DNA from: Planctellipticum variicoloris | Lineage (GTDB): Bacteria; Planctomycetota; Planctomycetia; Planctomycetales; Planctomycetaceae | NCBI RefSeq assembly: GCF_030622045.1 | Contig: NZ_CP130886.1 | Span: forward strand, 3,795,557 to 3,859,556 | Length of the DNA stretch: 64,000 bases | Direction: 5' to 3' | In this document: piece after piece, positions 30,505 through 39,406 of the stretch | Layout: every line of letters starts with the position of its first letter | Position numbering within the stretch: position 1 is the first letter of the stretch | Notes under the pieces: model-generated | Seen by the model: the letters and a program-made list of their open reading frames with translations, nothing else | What the model was told of the DNA's origin: nothing | Databases searched by the model: none | Translations under genes and position numbers: made by a program

Positions 30505-32856
30505 TCAGCGATCCGGACGGGCATTCCAGGCCTGCTTCAACTGGTCGAACCCGCTCAGGGGCTGGCCGGCCGCCGGGGCCGGCCGATCGGCTTTCGGTCG
30601 CGACGGAGCCGGCTGGCGATTCGCTGCGGGCTTGGCTGCCGGCTTCTCGGCATTCCCAGCCGGCGGCGACGACGCTCCGTCGGGGGAAATCAGCGACAGC
30701 CCGATCCGGCGCCGTTCGCGGTCGACGTTCAGCACCCAGGTCTTCACGACGTCGCCAACGGAAACGACCTCCTGCGGCGACTTGACGAATCGCGTCGACA
30801 TCTGGCTGATATGGATCAGCGCCGAGTCCTTGAGCCCCACGTCGACGAACGCGCCGAAATCGACGACGTTCAGCACCGTCCCTTGCAGCTCCATGCCAAC
30901 CTCGATGTCGTCGAGCGACAGCACGCCCTTACGGAACATCGGCGGCGGCAGGTCGGTTCGCGGATCGCGCCCTGGACGCTGCAGCGCTTCCACGATATCC
31001 CGCAGCGTCGGCTCTCCGACCCCTAGCTCGTCGGCGAGCTCCGTCACAGACGCCCCGGCAAGTCTCTCCCGCAACTGCTCGCTATGTTCAGCGCCGGGGC
31101 TCAGGTCCGCCGCCTTGAGTCCCACGCGGGCCAGCAGCCGCCGGGCGACGTCGTAGCTCTCGGGATGGATCCACGTATTGTCCAGCGGCTCTTCGCCGGT
31201 CAGTTTGAGGAATCCGGCCGCCTGGGTGAATGTCCCCGGACCAATGCCGGGAACATCCAGCAACTGCTTCCGCGATCGGAACGGACCGTGCTGGCTGCGG
31301 TACTCGACGACCCGCCGGGCGACGAGCTGATTGAAGCCGGAAACGTGCGCCAGCAATGACGCGCTCGACCGGTTCAAGTCCACGCCCACGAAGTTGACGC
31401 ACGATTCCACGACCCGGTCGAGAACCTCCTTGAGCTGCTTTGCAGGCAGGTCGTGCTGGTACATGCCGACGCCGATGTGCTGCGGCTCGATCTTGACCAG
31501 CTCGCTCAGCGGATCCTGCAGCCGCCTGCCGATGCTGATCGTTCCCCGCGCGGTTGCATCGAGCTGCGGAAACTCCTCGCGGGCCACGGCGCTGGCGGAA
31601 TAGATGCTGGCCCCCGCTTCGTTGACCACCACATAGCTGAGATCGGGCCGGTCAGTGCTGATGATCTCGGCGACCAGCTCCTCCGACTCCCGGCAGGCGG
31701 TTCCATTGCCGATGGCGACGACGCGGCATTCGCACTGGTCGATGATTTCAATAAGCCGGCGACGCGTCTCGTTGCGCTTCTCCTGACTGCCGATAATCGT
31801 CAGTACGTCCAGCGCCAGAATGCTCCCCGACTCGTCCAGCGCCGCAATCTTGCAGCCGGTCCGGTAGCCGGGGTCGATGGCCAGCACGCGTCGCCCCTGC
31901 ACCGGCGGCTGCAGCAGCAGTTGCCGCAGGTTCCGCGCAAACACATCGATCGCGTGCTTCTGAGCCCGCTCGGTCAGATCCCGCCGAACTTCTCGCTCGA
32001 TGCTCGGTTCCAGAAACCGCCCGATCGCATCTTCGGCAGCCCGTTCCAGGATCGCCTGCGCCGGATGCCGGTCGAGCCGCAAAATGTGCCTGGCCGACTC
32101 CAGCGCCCGGGCGGCATCCCATTCGAACTTCACGCGCAGCGCCCCGGCCTCCTCGCCGCGATTCAGCGCCAACACGCGATGCGGCGGCATCCGAGACAAT
32201 GGCTCGCCGTAGTCGAAGTAGTCTCGAAACTCCTGGTGCGTCTGGGCGGCCCCCTTCGTCGCTGCGGACGAAAGCCGCCCCCCCTCCCAGGCCAGCTTGC
32301 GACAACGCTCGCGCAGCATCGCTTCTTCGCCAATCCTCTCGGCCAGGATGTCATGCACTCCCTGCAGAACCGCCTCCACATCGGCCAGTTCCTTGCCGGG
32401 ATCGACGAAGCTCGCCGCGCGCGCCTTCAACGCAGCCTCGTTCAAAGCCCCCTCCCAGACCTGCGCGGCGAGGGGATCGAGTCCGCGCTCGCGGGCTGCC
32501 GACGCCCGCGTCCGCTTCTTGGGGCGAAACGGCAGATACAGGTCATCCAGTCGCTTCAGGCTGTCCGCCGCCAGGATCTGACGTCGCAGCTCCCCGGTCA
32601 ACTTGCCTTGCGCCTCGATCAGCCGCAGGACGTCCTCAGCGCGCTCAGCCAGTTGCCGCGCGAGGCGCACGCGATCCTGGATCTCCAGAATCTGCGTCTC
32701 GTCCAGGTTGCCGGTCTGCTCTTTCCGGTAACGCGTGATGAAAGGAATGGAGTTCCCGGCGTCGAGCAGCTCCAGCGTCTTCCGGACCTGCTCGACCGAC
32801 AGCTTCAGCGCGGCGGCAATGCCGGAAAGTTCAATCGCGGTTGTCGCATCCGCCAT
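30505..32856 (-). CDS. tex: Tex-family RNA-binding transcription accessory protein
   Basis: The 783-residue protein has the Tex layout. There is a helical N-terminal part (PFITRYRKEQTGNLDE), then a YqgF/RNase H-like fold starting LAIDPGYRTGCKIAALD, a helix-hairpin-helix region with LLDVPGIGPGTFTQAAGFL, and a C-terminal S1 domain with MELQGTVLNVVDFGAFVDVG (about 650-720). A Pro/Ala-rich tail follows. Tex-type proteins bind nucleic acid and influence transcription and stress tolerance. ATG 32856, starting MADATTAIE, was chosen because GAAGGT lies upstream and the extension to 33027 looks non-coding. The gene stands alone. Confidence 0.95.
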   Translation of the reverse strand: MADATTAIELSGIAAALKLSVEQVRKTLELLDAGNSIPFITRYRKEQTGNLDETQILEIQDRVRLARQLAERAEDVLRLIEAQGKLTGELRRQILAADSLKRLDDLYLPFRPKKRTRASAARERGLDPLAAQVWEGALNEAALKARAASFVDPGKELADVEAVLQGVHDILAERIGEEAMLRERCRKLAWEGGRLSSAATKGAAQTHQEFRDYFDYGEPLSRMPPHRVLALNRGEEAGALRVKFEWDAARALESARHILRLDRHPAQAILERAAEDAIGRFLEPSIEREVRRDLTERAQKHAIDVFARNLRQLLLQPPVQGRRVLAIDPGYRTGCKIAALDESGSILALDVLTIIGSQEKRNETRRRLIEIIDQCECRVVAIGNGTACRESEELVAEIISTDRPDLSYVVVNEAGASIYSASAVAREEFPQLDATARGTISIGRRLQDPLSELVKIEPQHIGVGMYQHDLPAKQLKEVLDRVVESCVNFVGVDLNRSSASLLAHVSGFNQLVARRVVEYRSQHGPFRSRKQLLDVPGIGPGTFTQAAGFLKLTGEEPLDNTWIHPESYDVARRLLARVGLKAADLSPGAEHSEQLRERLAGASVTELADELGVGEPTLRDIVEALQRPGRDPRTDLPPPMFRKGVLSLDDIEVGMELQGTVLNVVDFGAFVDVGLKDSALIHISQMSTRFVKSPQEVVSVGDVVKTWVLNVDRERRRIGLSLISPDGASSPPAGNAEKPAAKPAANRQPAPSRPKADRPAPAAGQPLSGFDQLKQAWNARPDR

Positions 32857-33042
32857 GACGTGACCTTCAGTGAGGCATTCGATGTGACTGCAGAACGAAC
32901 CATCGTAGCAGGCGATGCCACTTGAACAAACGCCGCGCGGTGAAACGAGCGAGAATGAGGCGGACAACGGGCAGTCAACGAAAAGAGCGGACGACCTCAT
33001 CAGTCGCCCGCTCTCGCGATTCAGCAATTCTTCTCAAGGCGA

Positions 33043-33639
33043 CTACGCGGCCTGCAGCTTCTCCTGCCGACGACGACGCCATGCGCCAACCGCCATGCCG
33101 ATGCCCGCGAATCCGGCGAGGGCCATTGACGTAGGCTCGGGGGTGACGGTCGGAGGACTCGTCAACGTCCCGCTGTCCGAAATAGCGGTGTTCGGCCCGC
33201 CGACTTGAGTGAAGGAGATCGAAAAGCTGGCCAGGCCGGCGTCATATGACGCCAATCCGCTGCCGGGAGTAAACGTCCCCAGAATGTAGAAACCGATCTG
33301 CGTGGTCCCGATGGATTCGAGCGAGACCGATTGCGCGACGAAGGTCCCGAGGACCGGGTTGGAAAACGTCCATCCAACGGGATTGGAGAGATTCAGAACC
33401 GGCTGAGAAAACGTCAGTGTGAGAGGACCGGACAGCGCCGTGAAGTCCCCGCTTCGGCTGGTCGTCGCGGCGGCCAGACTCCCGGAGAAGTCGAATGTCG
33501 TCGCAGTCAGAATATTGCCGGTGTCCGTCACCGGACTTCCGAAATCCCCAATGGCCTGCGAACCGACGATGGTTGCCGCCTGGCTCGTAATTCCACTCAT
33601 AACGACCAAGATGGCCGCAAGACCTGCCGTTCGCATCAT
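33043..33639 (-). CDS. PEP-CTERM sorting domain protein
   Basis: The 198-residue protein has an N-terminal signal (MMRTAGLAAILVVMSGITSQA), a beta-rich body and a C-terminal PEP-CTERM tripartite signal. The last part is TPEPTSMALAGFAGIGMAVG followed by an Arg-rich end (WRRRRQEK). PEP-CTERM proteins are exported and processed by exosortase, often joining the extracellular matrix. The start is at tandem ATGs preceded by AGGAAAGAG. No exosortase gene is nearby. The function of the body is unknown. Confidence 0.9.
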   Translation of the reverse strand: MMRTAGLAAILVVMSGITSQAATIVGSQAIGDFGSPVTDTGNILTATTFDFSGSLAAATTSRSGDFTALSGPLTLTFSQPVLNLSNPVGWTFSNPVLGTFVAQSVSLESIGTTQIGFYILGTFTPGSGLASYDAGLASFSISFTQVGGPNTAISDSGTLTSPPTVTPEPTSMALAGFAGIGMAVGAWRRRRQEKLQAA

Positions 33640-34215
33640 CAACTCTTTCCTGAATGGCCGAAGAGCCCCGCGGCTCAGAACGCTTGAACAAACAAACTCA
33701 GGGAGCAAACAACATGCCCGCCGAATGGAACACCTCGGCGGCAAGACACAAGAAAACCTGTTCTCGCAGGCATCGCCACCGATGCCTGCCAGGCCCGCAG
33801 CGAAACATCGTGCGACACGCCCGTTTTCCGGTGTCAGATGCAACGCCGGACCAGTTCGCTTCGGCGATCGCGCAGTTCATGCGCAGCGGTCTTCGATCCG
33901 ATGACTTCCATCGAGAGCTGACTCCGCAACGTAACCCGGCACGGCCGTCTTGAGCAAAATGTCGTGGAAAGCCCCCGCGCGGATGCAACATGTTTCGATT
34001 TCTGAACGCCCTGACTTCGTCCCGCCCCGACTCGCCAAAACGCGCATCCGTGCAATTGCCGGGCAACAAGACGTAAGTTCTGGATCGCCCATTCCGGACG
34101 CGTTCCCGGTCAATTCAGAGCGACGACTCCCGCGCGAACCCGCACGCCCCGGCAACGCTCAAAGCCGCTGGAAACCACGGAATCCAGCGAGTACGATGCG
34201 GATTCGGCACGATTC
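33640..34215. other. Intergenic region between PEP-CTERM gene and tRNA-Ser
   Basis: This 576-base stretch has no convincing gene. The integrase frame runs into its right end on the minus strand (to 34110). It contains one strong inverted repeat at 33766-33789. Left-end bases are the probable 5' untranslated and promoter region of the PEP-CTERM gene; the right end holds the tRNA promoter. Confidence 0.5.
33766..33789. other. 10-bp perfect inverted repeat with 4-base loop
   Basis: GCAGGCATCG pairs with CGATGCCTGC around CCAC. It lies about 130 bases upstream of the PEP-CTERM start. No T-run follows on either strand, so it is more likely an RNA structure or binding site than a terminator. Confidence 0.6.
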
Positions 34216-35792
34216 GGAGAGGTGGCAGAGCGGCCGATTGCACCGGTCTTGAAAACCGGCCTGCCCGTAAGGGTAGCGAGGGTTCGAATCCCTCCCTCTC
34301 CGCTTATCATCGACTCGCAATCACTCTCAAACCCCTGCATTTGCAGGGGTTTTTGCGTTTCTGGGGAATCGCCGATTTCGGCGATGGTTGTCTCAATCGT
34401 TCTCACCTGATTGCAGCGATTATCAATCGGACCGGCAACCAAACCGGCAACCACGCGGGGACCGGAATCGCCGTCGTCGCGGGACGACATTCGAATGCTG
34501 GCCGGCTTATCGTCGGTTCCGGTAGCACGGAGAACCACCGCTTCCGGCTGCGGTCCCGTGGGGAGCGCCGGCAGCTTGTCAACGGCGGCGGCGAGGTCGT
34601 GGACGTTCGCGTGCGTGTACCGGCCCAGCGTCAGCTCGACGGTCGAGTGCCGGGCCAGCCGTTGCATCACCTTTGCGGGCACCCCTGCCCTCCCCAGGCG
34701 GGACAGGTAGGTGTGCCGGAGGGCATGGAAATCGGCCTGTCGCCCGTCCGAGTCGCGGTACGACAGGAAGTCCGTCTGTTCCCGCTCCGTGCATTCCTGC
34801 GGCGTCTGAGCGGCCTTGAGCCAGGCATTCCGCGCGGCTGTCAGATCGTGCCGCATCATCTTTCCGGCCTGTTTGTGGACAGCCCACAGACCGGGCCACA
34901 GCGGCGCGTCCGCGGGGATCGTCACCAGCCAGGGGCGCAGCAACGCGGCAAGATCAGATGGAATCGGCAACGTATCACCGCGGCGAGCCTTTTCCTGTCC
35001 GGCCTCAATGGTGACGGTCGAACGATTGACCGTCAGGTCGAACGATTCCGGCGTCAGGCTGGCCAGCTCGCTCGCTCGCAGTCCGGTCCCGACGGCTGTT
35101 GCGTAAAGCATGTGCCGCTGCCATCCCGTCAACCCGCAGCGGTCACGCTCATTCTGCGACGTCTGCAGGAGCCAACGGAGTTCGTCACCAGTCAATTCCC
35201 GCCGCTCCAGCCGAACGTCAGTGCGAACATTGGACCGCGTCAGGTGCGCGACCGGATCTACGCCAGTCCGCCTGTCGCGGACGAGCCACCGCGTGAATTG
35301 CTTCATGGCCTGCAGATAATGATTACAAGTCTGCACGGACAGTTTCTGGCCATCGCGAAGCTTTGCCAAAGCTTCGGTGACGCGGGATGCCGACAGGTCG
35401 CCGATGAACTTGAAACGGCATTCATCGCAGATTGACCGACACCGACATTCGATGAGCTGAACGTGTGCGTCGGTTCGCCCACGATTCCGCAGATCCGCGA
35501 TGAAGTCGGTCAGATGTTCGGCCAGCGGACGCTTGGCGTGGACCTCAAACGGGCTCAGCAAGCCAGCCCGTTCCATCTGAGCCTTACGGACGGCTTCGGC
35601 GAGCATCTGCCGGCTCGCCTCTTTGTCGTTGCACAACGACGTGGTTTGCAGAATGCCGGCAGCGTCGCGGTACTCACCGCGCCATCGCTTTGAGCGGGAT
35701 TTGACCTTGCGAGCGCCGGGGGTGGCCTTCGGGCAGCGTTTGCCGTTGGAGTCAAGGTAGCGGACCGTGACCGGGCGATACAGGCGGGCCAT
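34110..35792 (-). CDS. Tyrosine recombinase (integrase), reading through tRNA-Ser antisense
   Basis: The integrase core holds the catalytic set: Arg in GTGLRASELASL, His-x-x-Arg in HALRHTYLSR, His in LARHSTVELTL and Tyr in GRYTH. A SAM-like N-terminal domain with zinc-finger-like Cys residues (CRCRSICDECRF) precedes it. It should integrate and excise the element at the tRNA-Ser gene. The 560-residue frame is unusual: residues about 497-526 are antisense translation of the tRNA (seen as GEGGIRTLATLTGRPVFKTG), and about 34 more come from flanking chromosome. The functional protein probably ends before or at the tRNA, and the tail may differ in the excised form. Confidence 0.92.
   Translation of the reverse strand: MARLYRPVTVRYLDSNGKRCPKATPGARKVKSRSKRWRGEYRDAAGILQTTSLCNDKEASRQMLAEAVRKAQMERAGLLSPFEVHAKRPLAEHLTDFIADLRNRGRTDAHVQLIECRCRSICDECRFKFIGDLSASRVTEALAKLRDGQKLSVQTCNHYLQAMKQFTRWLVRDRRTGVDPVAHLTRSNVRTDVRLERRELTGDELRWLLQTSQNERDRCGLTGWQRHMLYATAVGTGLRASELASLTPESFDLTVNRSTVTIEAGQEKARRGDTLPIPSDLAALLRPWLVTIPADAPLWPGLWAVHKQAGKMMRHDLTAARNAWLKAAQTPQECTEREQTDFLSYRDSDGRQADFHALRHTYLSRLGRAGVPAKVMQRLARHSTVELTLGRYTHANVHDLAAAVDKLPALPTGPQPEAVVLRATGTDDKPASIRMSSRDDGDSGPRVVAGLVAGPIDNRCNQVRTIETTIAEIGDSPETQKPLQMQGFESDCESMISGEGGIRTLATLTGRPVFKTGAIGRSATSPNRAESASYSLDSVVSSGFERCRGVRVRAGVVALN
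34216..34302 (+). tRNA. tRNA-Ser (anticodon TGA)
   Basis: The 87-base sequence folds as a class II tRNA. The acceptor stem is GGAGAGG with CCTCTCC, the anticodon loop CTTGAAA carries TGA, a long variable arm is present, and the T arm is GAGGG TTCGAAT CCCTC. The discriminator is G and no CCA is encoded. The 3' end is the probable integration site of the adjacent element. Confidence 0.97.
34329..34355 (+). terminator. Terminator downstream of tRNA-Ser
   Basis: An 11-bp stem (AAACCCCTGCA with TGCAGGGGTTT) and a two-base spacer are followed by more T residues. It lies just beyond the tRNA and inside the integrase read-through frame; the symmetric A and T flanks would let it work on both strands. 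Confidence 0.85.
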
Positions 35793-36031
35793 AGCGGAAA
35801 CCTTTCTGAGAACGCTACGTCACGGGCCGGGAGGTTCTCAGGTCTCCGCGGCCCATGACGCAGCAAAGGCGGGTGGGATTGTAACGTCCGCCGACTGCCG
35901 ACGGATCAGGATTTGGCTTCGTCAAATTCCGCTGCGAAGTCGGTCGCAGCGGATTTGTGCGTAACGCGTCCAGACAGGCGACGGCAGAAGGCTGGCGGGC
36001 TGGCTCACAGGGCTGCGGGGATCGCCGTGAC

Positions 36032-36154
36032 CTACTCACCATCCGGCGTCTTCCGGCCGAGCCAACCGCAGTCGCACCGAGCGATACGCCCGCTGTCTAC
36101 CGACTTTATCGGCCCCGGCATGGCGCAGGTCGGGCAGTTGCGGTTCACTCTCAT
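36032..36154 (-). CDS. 40-residue zinc-ribbon microprotein coupled to DUF3987 gene
   Basis: This short frame encodes a 40-residue protein with two paired cysteine motifs, NCPTC near the start and RCDCGW near residue 31, so it probably binds one zinc. Its ATG overlaps the DUF3987 stop as TGATG, a typical arrangement for translational coupling, and it ends TPDGE before a TAG stop. Its size and motif suggest a small nucleic-acid or protein-binding factor of the element. No family is recognised. The remaining bases up to the integrase start (35793-36031) hold no other gene I can support. Confidence 0.65.
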   Translation of the reverse strand: MRVNRNCPTCAMPGPIKSVDSGRIARCDCGWLGRKTPDGE

Positions 36155-38265
36155 CACGAATACCCCGCAAATGCAGATTCAAGCCGGTCGATCTCGTCTT
36201 CGTCCAAGTATCGCGTTCCAACCTCCGCCTCCGCTTCGTCTCCGCGGTGACACGGTAACACGGTGACGGAAGTCTCATTTTCCGGCGGTTGTTCGGCTTC
36301 TGTCACCGCCCCAGTCTCCAGCAGGATAAACTGCTCCAACGGTGCCCCTCCGGTCTGTTCAGTGTGCCATCTGCCGAGCCCGGCCTTGACCAATGCGGTC
36401 AGGGCAGACCGGGCCTCGTGTGCAGATTTCCGGTACCTACGGCGGCACTGCATCAGCTTGCGGACGGTAATCGCCCCGTTCCGCGCCCGGATCAGTTCTA
36501 CTAACTCGCGCCGCTCGGCTTCCTCGGGTGACTCGGTAGACTCCACGTTGATCCGCTTGGCTTCCCGGCCAAACCAGTCCGCCAGCGCGATTCCCGCCTC
36601 CATGCTGATAGCGTCGCAGATCTGCGGGTCAATCACGGTGTTGTCGCCACTGGCGACACGAACCATGTGATGGACCAGAGCCAGCCGCGGGGCATAGGCT
36701 TCCAATTTCGACCATGTTGAACAGAGACTGCCGGTCAGTTCGGATTGTTCGTCAGCGTGCCGGTCGTACCACTCAACGAAGAGCCGTTTCGCCTCGCTGC
36801 TCAGTGCTACCAACTTGGGCGATAGCTCGCCCGATTCTTCGTCGGTCTGCGGCTGCAGGTCGTAAAGCCGATCGAACAACCCGGCAATCAGCGATTCATC
36901 GGACGGGCTGACATCGGCTTCAGTCCACCGCTTCGGCCTGCGGCATGGCTTCAGCGTCAGGAACCGCGGCTCCATCCCGTTCGCCTGACGCTCCGGCGTC
37001 ATCAGCCGCCGCCAAGTTGCGGGCTGACTTCCCCCGATGATCGAGATTGCCGCCCGCGGAATCATCACCATTTTCCTGTCGCCTGTCTTCCGGTCAAGAA
37101 TGACCATCCGGCCGCCGTGCATTTCCAGCCACTTCGGGGCGTCAGATGAACCAGCCTTGTAACGATCCAGCCCTCCAATCCATCCAGCCAATTCGTCGCA
37201 CGCCAGCAGTAGACCACGGGGATTGTCTGCCAGCAGCCCGATCGCGGCCTCAAGTGTCGCATCGTCAAATACTCCGCGCCATCGTCTCGGCTCTGCCGGC
37301 TTGTCCGGTCGGACCTCACACTGTTTGCTTCGCTTCCACTCTGCCAGGTCTCGCTCATAGGTCGTCAGCTCGATTTCATACTGTTCCCAGGCCACCAGAA
37401 ACTCCTGCAGTTTCCGTTTCTGGTGGGCTCTGGTGGGCTGCAGCACCTTTTCCAATGCAGGGGACTTATGCCCCCCGGACTCTGCGAGAATGACCATCCA
37501 CAGAATCGGAAACTCAATCCATGAGCGCTTGAGTTGGATGGCCCGACTGATGCCGATGGCCCCGGCTGCCGCCACCAGCAGGGGAGCCCCCACCAGCGAG
37601 ACATCGCATCCAATCGCCCACGCTGCCGATCGGGCATAACGTCGCAGGACGGGCGGCAACATATCCTCAGGAAATGGATGGTCTGCGGTGACAGAAGCGT
37701 CGATATCCAGATCGCTTCTGGGCTTGTGTAACCCCGTTACCGCGTTACCGGTCGCCGTAGACCGGATTTTCGCGGCAATCTGCTCCAGTCCTTCAGCCTG
37801 TCGCTCCGGGTCGGTTTCGGTCTGCAGCAGTTTGGCGGTTTCTTCGGTCGCCATCCGTTCGGTCAGACCGCCGCGGATTGCGTCTACGAGTTGATCGACT
37901 AACGACTTCCAGTGCCAGCCTTCATCCGTCAGATTCCGGACGATTCCCTCACTCACGGATTCAGGAGGAGCGGCGTCACCCTCCCGGTGAATCTTTTCGG
38001 CCAGGACCGGATCTTTGCTGGCAAACAAGACGAGCAGTTCCGGACTCAAGTCGAATTCAACGAGATTGTCGCGGTGGTAACGCGACATGATCTGAAAGGT
38101 TGTCCGCCGCGCGGGATCGGTAAACCAATCGGCATTGATGTCGTATTTCTCAATGAAGTTGGGCTCAGCACAGATTGCTGCCAGGAGTCGCTGCTCTGCG
38201 AGTGCGCGGACGTCGCAAACGACCGCTCTCGCCCTTTCGCGTTTGTGTCCAATGTTGCGCGTCAT
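36154..38265 (-). CDS. DUF3987-family protein with DnaB-N-like start, probable replication protein
   Basis: The 703-residue protein has an N-terminal helical region similar to the DnaB helicase N-domain (EQRLLAAICAEPNFIEKYD and NADWFTDPARRTTFQIM, residues 20-60). The large DUF3987 portion (about 195-560) contains a degenerate P-loop-like AESGGHKSPALEKVL and LLLACDELAGWIGG, a Walker-B-like acidic strand. A C-terminal winged-helix-like part follows. DUF3987 proteins are common in integrated elements and are thought to be replication ATPases; that is inference. ATG 38265 overlaps the upstream stop (ATGA) and has GAGGTGA before it, so translation is coupled on both sides. Confidence 0.8.
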   Translation of the reverse strand: MTRNIGHKRERARAVVCDVRALAEQRLLAAICAEPNFIEKYDINADWFTDPARRTTFQIMSRYHRDNLVEFDLSPELLVLFASKDPVLAEKIHREGDAAPPESVSEGIVRNLTDEGWHWKSLVDQLVDAIRGGLTERMATEETAKLLQTETDPERQAEGLEQIAAKIRSTATGNAVTGLHKPRSDLDIDASVTADHPFPEDMLPPVLRRYARSAAWAIGCDVSLVGAPLLVAAAGAIGISRAIQLKRSWIEFPILWMVILAESGGHKSPALEKVLQPTRAHQKRKLQEFLVAWEQYEIELTTYERDLAEWKRSKQCEVRPDKPAEPRRWRGVFDDATLEAAIGLLADNPRGLLLACDELAGWIGGLDRYKAGSSDAPKWLEMHGGRMVILDRKTGDRKMVMIPRAAISIIGGSQPATWRRLMTPERQANGMEPRFLTLKPCRRPKRWTEADVSPSDESLIAGLFDRLYDLQPQTDEESGELSPKLVALSSEAKRLFVEWYDRHADEQSELTGSLCSTWSKLEAYAPRLALVHHMVRVASGDNTVIDPQICDAISMEAGIALADWFGREAKRINVESTESPEEAERRELVELIRARNGAITVRKLMQCRRRYRKSAHEARSALTALVKAGLGRWHTEQTGGAPLEQFILLETGAVTEAEQPPENETSVTVLPCHRGDEAEAEVGTRYLDEDEIDRLESAFAGYS

Positions 38266-38792
38266 GCGCTCACCTCGCTTCCATTCCGCAGGATGGCCGG
38301 CATCGGCGGAGACTCGGCAATGTCCGGATCTCCGTTCGCCCAATCGTCCACGGCGTCGGCCCACCGCAGCAGGTCATACCTGCTGCCAACCAGCGGTTTC
38401 CCGTACCGCAGTCCGTGCGATTCACCGCGGAGATAGGCCGCCAGCGCCCACCGAGACCACCAGAACGGCAGTTGCTCGCCCGTCGCCCGAACCGGTCCCT
38501 TGCGGCGCAAAAGATCGCGAGCGTTCTCAATTACCCGCAAGTGCCAGTCGAGCTGGTTGACCGTCATTTCCACATCAGCCACCAGGATCTCCACGGATCT
38601 CTGGAACCCTTTGCGGAAATGCGTTTCGGTTTCTCGATTCCAGCGCTGGTCCCGCAGAGTCGGAAATTGCGACCAATGGGAGCCACGGGCCTGCTCGGGA
38701 CGAAAAACCCGCGGTCGATGATCATAGTCAGCATGATTCTCGACGTTCACACAGTCGTCGACTGACACAGCCGTAGCTGGTATACTTCGCAT
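38262..38792 (-). CDS. Element-encoded hypothetical protein upstream of DUF3987
   Basis: The product has 176 residues. It is acidic and Trp-rich (LPFWWSRWALAAYLRG, DLLRWADAVDDWANGD) with no transmembrane segment, and I recognise no family. Its stop overlaps the DUF3987 start by four bases, so the two are probably co-translated and may interact. ATG 38792, preceded by GGAAAT, was chosen over TTG 38819. Given the position, a replication or control role for the element is possible. Confidence 0.6.
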   Translation of the reverse strand: MRSIPATAVSVDDCVNVENHADYDHRPRVFRPEQARGSHWSQFPTLRDQRWNRETETHFRKGFQRSVEILVADVEMTVNQLDWHLRVIENARDLLRRKGPVRATGEQLPFWWSRWALAAYLRGESHGLRYGKPLVGSRYDLLRWADAVDDWANGDPDIAESPPMPAILRNGSEVSA

Positions 38793-38885
38793 GTTGGTTA
38801 TTTCCAGACGGTCGCGCAACTCTTGCCAGGGGGCGCGGCCGTCAGTTTTTTAGATTGAAGAGTGGCGCGACGATTGCGCTGCGGA

Positions 38886-39134
38886 TCAGCCGCGCGGATC
38901 GGCGGTCAACGTCTGGAAGGTGGCGCGGTCGGGGCAGCCCAGACCGATCCACCGACGGAGATCGTCAACACGCCACCGGACGGCCCCACCGATGCGGACG
39001 GGAGCCGGCGTATGACCGGCCGAAACACGCCGATACCAGCTCGCCGGACTGAGTCCGCACAGTGTCGCCGCATCGCGGGCATCGAGCAGCAGCGGCTCAA
39101 CAAATGCGTCAGGAGCCGGGCGGTTCATGGCCAA
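38886..39134 (-). CDS. AlpA/excisionase-like helix-turn-helix protein
   Basis: The 82-residue protein contains LLDARDAATLCGLSPASWYR and a beta-wing with PVRIGGAVRWRVDDLRRWI, the pattern of AlpA/MerR-like winged helix-turn-helix proteins. Such proteins act as excision directionality factors or regulators of integrated elements. Its start overlaps the end of the next upstream frame (39109-39134), so the two are likely translated together. It may control the integrase. Confidence 0.8.
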   Translation of the reverse strand: MAMNRPAPDAFVEPLLLDARDAATLCGLSPASWYRRVSAGHTPAPVRIGGAVRWRVDDLRRWIGLGCPDRATFQTLTADPRG

Positions 39135-39321
39135 CTCCCCGCTCCAAGGCAGCGCGTTCGCGGAGTGCCTCGGTCAGGGCCTCCGCGTCGAACAGATACC
39201 TCGTACCGGCCCGCAGACACGGTACTCGACCGCCATCGGCCTCGGCTTTCAGCCAGGCGACAGTCACTCCAACCCGCCTTGCAGCGCGGGGAAGCGTCAA
39301 CAGATTCGATTCGTTCATCAT
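39109..39321 (-). CDS. Second small helix-turn-helix (excisionase-like) protein
   Basis: This 70-residue protein reads LTLPRAARRVGVTVAWLKA followed by RVPCLRAGTRYLFDAEALTEAL, a MerR/excisionase-type fold of different sequence from its downstream neighbour. The last bases overlap the start of that gene. Two such proteins side by side suggest a paired regulator, or an excisionase plus repressor. The gene has adjacent ATG codons at its start. Confidence 0.75.
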   Translation of the reverse strand: MMNESNLLTLPRAARRVGVTVAWLKAEADGGRVPCLRAGTRYLFDAEALTEALRERAALERGVGHEPPGS

Positions 39322-39406
39322 CCAATCCGATAGTGGATCGTTGCCGGCCTCCGTGGCCTGCGTGATGAGCGAATCGTAGTGCTGTCCGCGCGCGCCAAGT
39401 GTGTGT

